Shown piece by piece: positions 4,575 to 6,780 of a stretch of 6,780 bases of DNA (position 1 is its first letter; every line of letters begins with the position of its first letter). A program made the position numbers and the translations under genes. The DNA comes from Planctomycetaceae bacterium. GTDB taxonomy: Bacteria > Planctomycetota > Planctomycetia > Pirellulales > Pirellulaceae. Location of the stretch: assembly GCA_003455945.1 (NCBI GenBank), contig DMPQ01000483.1, positions 3,245 through 10,024 of the forward strand. The letters are read 5' to 3'. The notes under the pieces were generated by a model. The model was given only the letters and a program-made list of their open reading frames with translations, did not search any database and was not told the DNA's origin.

Positions 4575-6780
4575 GCGAGAACTCCTGCAGCAGGAAAAGC
4601 GTGTGGCAGACCTCGGTCCAGACCTGCGGATCGTTCGCCCCGGTCGGTTCATCGCTGCCGAGCAGCGCCCCCTGCCCCGCCGCGAAGCGGATCCAGTGCT
4701 CGAGTTCGTCCGCCGTCGCGCGCCGGCCGACCAGCCGCAGATAGGCTCGCTCCAACCGCCGCCGAGGGTCCTCCGGCTCGGTCACCATCAGATCGCGAGC
4801 CAGTCGCTCGGCCTGCTGTCGTACGAACGGATCGTTGAGCATCGCCAGCGCCTGAGCCGGCACGTTCGAGGCGTTGCGTCGACCGACCGTCGTATCGGGG
4901 ACCGGCAGGTCGAAGGTGATCATCCACGGCGAGAGAAAATTGCGGCGCGTTTCGAGCCAGATCGAACGGCGGCGATCGCCGTCGAGCGGCCCGCTGCCGA
5001 TCCCGCGCCCCGTCAGCCAGCTCGGGTCCCCCATGAACTCGGTCAGGTACGTCGGCACGCTCGGACCGAAGCGGCGGCGATCAAGTGTGCCCGAAACGGC
5101 GAGCAGCGCATCGCGCAGCGCTTCCCCTTCCAAGCGACGGATCGTGGCGCGATGTCGAAGTTCGTTGGGGGCGTCGAGCTGCTCGGCGATCGAATGCTGC
5201 CGGCCGCTCGCCATCCCGAAGGCGCGCGACAGACAGAGACGTCGGATCAGCCCCTTCATCGACGTCTCGTCGTTTCGGAACGTCGTCGTCAGATGGTCGA
5301 GCAGTTCCGGATGAGTCGGCGGACGCCCCATCGCTCCGAAGTCGTCGACCGTCGGTACGAGCGCCGAGCCGAACAGCTGCCCCCACACTCGATTGACGAA
5401 GACGCGATGGAGCAGCGGGTTTTCGGGAGCGGTCAAAGCGCGCGCCAGTTCGAGTCGGCCGCTTCCCGCCAGTTCGCTCGGGTCGACGAGATGCGGGAAG
5501 ACGCTCGGCAACTGCCGCTCCACCGGCTCGACCGGCTGTCGATGATCACCGCGACGCCACAACCATGACGGCTCGACCGATCCGTCGGTAATCGCCAGAC
5601 GGCGCTGCGGGAGCGGATACCGATCGGCCGGGATGATCGCCCCCACGGACGCCACCGCTTCGGTCAGCGCGTCGCCCCAGAGGCCCGCTGCCACGAGCGC
5701 CGCCAAGACCGCTTCGGCTTGCCGCTCGTCGGCGCTCGGTTCGTCGCCGCGCGATTCGTCCGTGATCTGCCCGGCCGACTCGCGTTCGGCGTTCGAATCG
5801 AGTCGCGAGCGGAGACCGCGGGCAACGACCGCCGCCAGTCGCTCACCGACCGACAGGTCATCTGCCGCCGATGCGTCGGCAACGCGAGCCGGTCGCGGCG
5901 GTCGATCGCTGCTCGACAGGACGACCTCGTCCAGTCGGACGTAGCCGGTCCCTTCGTCGATCAGTTCCAGATAGGCGGGCAAGCCGCGATAACGTCCGAT
6001 CTCATGTCCGAGCGTGCGCCATTCCGTTCGTCCCGCCGTATCGACTTCCTGCAGGGTTTCGCCGAACAGGAGCGGATTGACGTCGCGGAGCGCGTAGCGG
6101 GCGATGACCAACTTCACCTTTCCTCGCACGCCGCCGACTCGCAGATGCAGGAACCGCTCGCTCAGGACAAAGGTCGGCGAGCGAAGGACTCCCTGAAGCC
6201 CATCCGCGACGAGACCACTATGGGCGATCGAGGCGGGAAGCAGTTCGAGCCGTTCGCCGTCGAATCGCCAGGTCGTCGCCCGGGGATCGTCGACTCGAAA
6301 CGCATCGCCGCTCGCGAACCAATCGCTCGTGCGGATCGGCCCGAGCGGCCGGTGGACCTCGGGCCGAGCGTCGATCGCATCGACGGCCGATGACGGCGCC
6401 GGCAAGAGGCTCACATCGTCGGCGCGAGCGACGAACGGACCGAGCGGATGGAGCATCGGTTGCTCGCTCGCTGCACGATACGTCAGCCGCCAACGGTCGA
6501 ACTGCGGACGAGTGATTCCCAGTTCGTTCGCCATTCGATCGAGACTCGCGTCGTCGATCGAATCGGCAAGGGTCGCGACGGCGTTCCAGATCGGCGCGAT
6601 CTCGTTCGTCCCTGCGGCATCGAGGTCACGGAGCGCGTCGTCCAGCCGCTGCTCCGCCGCGCGCCGCCGATCACGCGCCGCGCGAGCCATCTCGGTCAAC
6701 ACTCCCTGGTCGTCGAAGAAGGCGATCTCCTGACGCGAGGCGCGAAGAAAGCCGGCGAGCGCGTAGTAGTCGCGCTGCAG
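4564..6780 (-). CDS. DUF1549/DUF1553 (PSD1) protein, N-terminus outside the window
   Basis: The visible part is 738 residues, open from the window edge to a TGA at 4566-4564. The GTG at 6702 is internal, because the frame continues upstream with DYYALAGF (4-11), the usual end of DUF1549. After a helical stretch (about 30-105), a region rich in predicted strands (about 149-291) looks like an inserted beta-sandwich. DUF1553 follows with clear family blocks: LWRRGDHRQP (407-416), RLELARALTAPENPLLHRV (442-460) with VNRVWGQLFG (462-471), DFGAMGRPPTHPELLDHL (480-497), RRLEGEALRDALLAVSG (548-564), RRNFLSPWMITFDLP (612-626) and NVPAQALAMLNDPFV (639-653). Many family members carry a cytochrome c-like domain and a signal peptide at the N-terminus; that region is not visible. 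The end, LLQEFSHVE, differs from the common NSNEF-type ending. The function of the family is unknown; it is habitually paired with DUF1501, as here. Confidence 0.93.
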   Translation of the reverse strand: MQRDYYALAGFLRASRQEIAFFDDQGVLTEMARAARDRRRAAEQRLDDALRDLDAAGTNEIAPIWNAVATLADSIDDASLDRMANELGITRPQFDRWRLTYRAASEQPMLHPLGPFVARADDVSLLPAPSSAVDAIDARPEVHRPLGPIRTSDWFASGDAFRVDDPRATTWRFDGERLELLPASIAHSGLVADGLQGVLRSPTFVLSERFLHLRVGGVRGKVKLVIARYALRDVNPLLFGETLQEVDTAGRTEWRTLGHEIGRYRGLPAYLELIDEGTGYVRLDEVVLSSSDRPPRPARVADASAADDLSVGERLAAVVARGLRSRLDSNAERESAGQITDESRGDEPSADERQAEAVLAALVAAGLWGDALTEAVASVGAIIPADRYPLPQRRLAITDGSVEPSWLWRRGDHRQPVEPVERQLPSVFPHLVDPSELAGSGRLELARALTAPENPLLHRVFVNRVWGQLFGSALVPTVDDFGAMGRPPTHPELLDHLTTTFRNDETSMKGLIRRLCLSRAFGMASGRQHSIAEQLDAPNELRHRATIRRLEGEALRDALLAVSGTLDRRRFGPSVPTYLTEFMGDPSWLTGRGIGSGPLDGDRRRSIWLETRRNFLSPWMITFDLPVPDTTVGRRNASNVPAQALAMLNDPFVRQQAERLARDLMVTEPEDPRRRLERAYLRLVGRRATADELEHWIRFAAGQGALLGSDEPTGANDPQVWTEVCHTLFLLQEFSHVE
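4582..4586 (-). promoter_or_regulatory. Ribosome binding site of the DUF1501 gene, inside the PSD1 gene
   Basis: AGGAG on the minus strand lies seven bases before the ATG at 4574 and is embedded in the last codons of the PSD1 gene. It fixes the DUF1501 start and supports reinitiation by ribosomes that finish PSD1. Confidence 0.75.

Noticed and set aside
4575..4652. A 26-residue longer DUF1501 start
   Set aside because: The extra residues would be out-of-frame PSD1 sequence, rich in Arg and Ser, and would bury the twin-arginine signal. The ATG at 4574 has a good AGGAG at the right spacing.
3132..4838. A 568-residue plus-strand frame opposite DUF1501 and the end of PSD1
   Set aside because: It spans the junction of two well-supported genes and has an Arg-rich composition with no recognisable domain. 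It is an antisense shadow.
4333..5568. A 411-residue plus-strand frame opposite the PSD1 gene
   Set aside because: It has no family motif and overlaps the conserved DUF1553 blocks on the other strand.
6700..6702. GTG as the start of the PSD1 gene
   Set aside because: The frame runs upstream to the window edge and encodes the DUF1549 ending DYYALAGF, so this GTG is an internal Val.
1..6780. Mobile element, CRISPR array, defence island, tRNA or a new multi-gene system
   Set aside because: I saw no transposase, integrase, regularly spaced repeats, tRNA-like folds or defence domains. All five genes belong to known families, so I do not claim an undescribed system.

Overview
This window comes from a GC-rich bacterial chromosome, almost certainly a planctomycete or another member of the PVC superphylum. 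The strongest evidence is the adjacent pair on the minus strand: a DUF1549/DUF1553 (PSD1) protein followed by a DUF1501 protein. This pair is a hallmark of Planctomycetota and their relatives. A secreted PQQ-like beta-propeller with the 'DWLGWRG' N-terminus common in these bacteria, and a kelch protein, fit the same picture.

Layout. 1-642 (+) is the 3' end of a kelch beta-propeller gene whose start lies outside the window. It is closed by a strong intrinsic terminator at 664-715. 716-852 is non-coding and holds GC-rich hairpins. The rest is a minus-strand run, listed in transcription order: the PSD1 protein (6780-4564, 5' end outside the window), the DUF1501 protein (4574-3102, overlapping the PSD1 stop by 11 bp), a six-transmembrane voltage-gated potassium channel (3047-2295), and a PQQ-like beta-propeller protein (2151-853). 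The gaps are 54 bp and 143 bp. The kelch and PQQ-like genes converge.

How the genes may work together. The PSD1/DUF1501 pair is tightly coupled. The DUF1501 start codon and its Shine-Dalgarno sequence lie inside the end of the PSD1 gene, so the two products are probably made together. Families of this pair are exported, and the DUF1501 protein here carries a twin-arginine signal. Their biochemical role is not settled; DUF1501 belongs to the alkaline phosphatase/sulfatase-like fold. The channel is a standard Kv-type inner-membrane protein and the PQQ-like protein is probably periplasmic. I see no evidence that either takes part in the PSD1/DUF1501 function beyond shared strand and spacing.

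I found no mobile element, CRISPR array, tRNA, rRNA or riboswitch, and no clear new multi-gene system. The most striking non-gene signal is a large excess of the palindrome CGATCG across the whole window: about 34 by hand count, where base composition predicts two or three. It is densest in a 22-bp double palindrome inside the DUF1501 gene. A second point of interest is a beta-rich insert in the PSD1 protein between its DUF1549 and DUF1553 parts.
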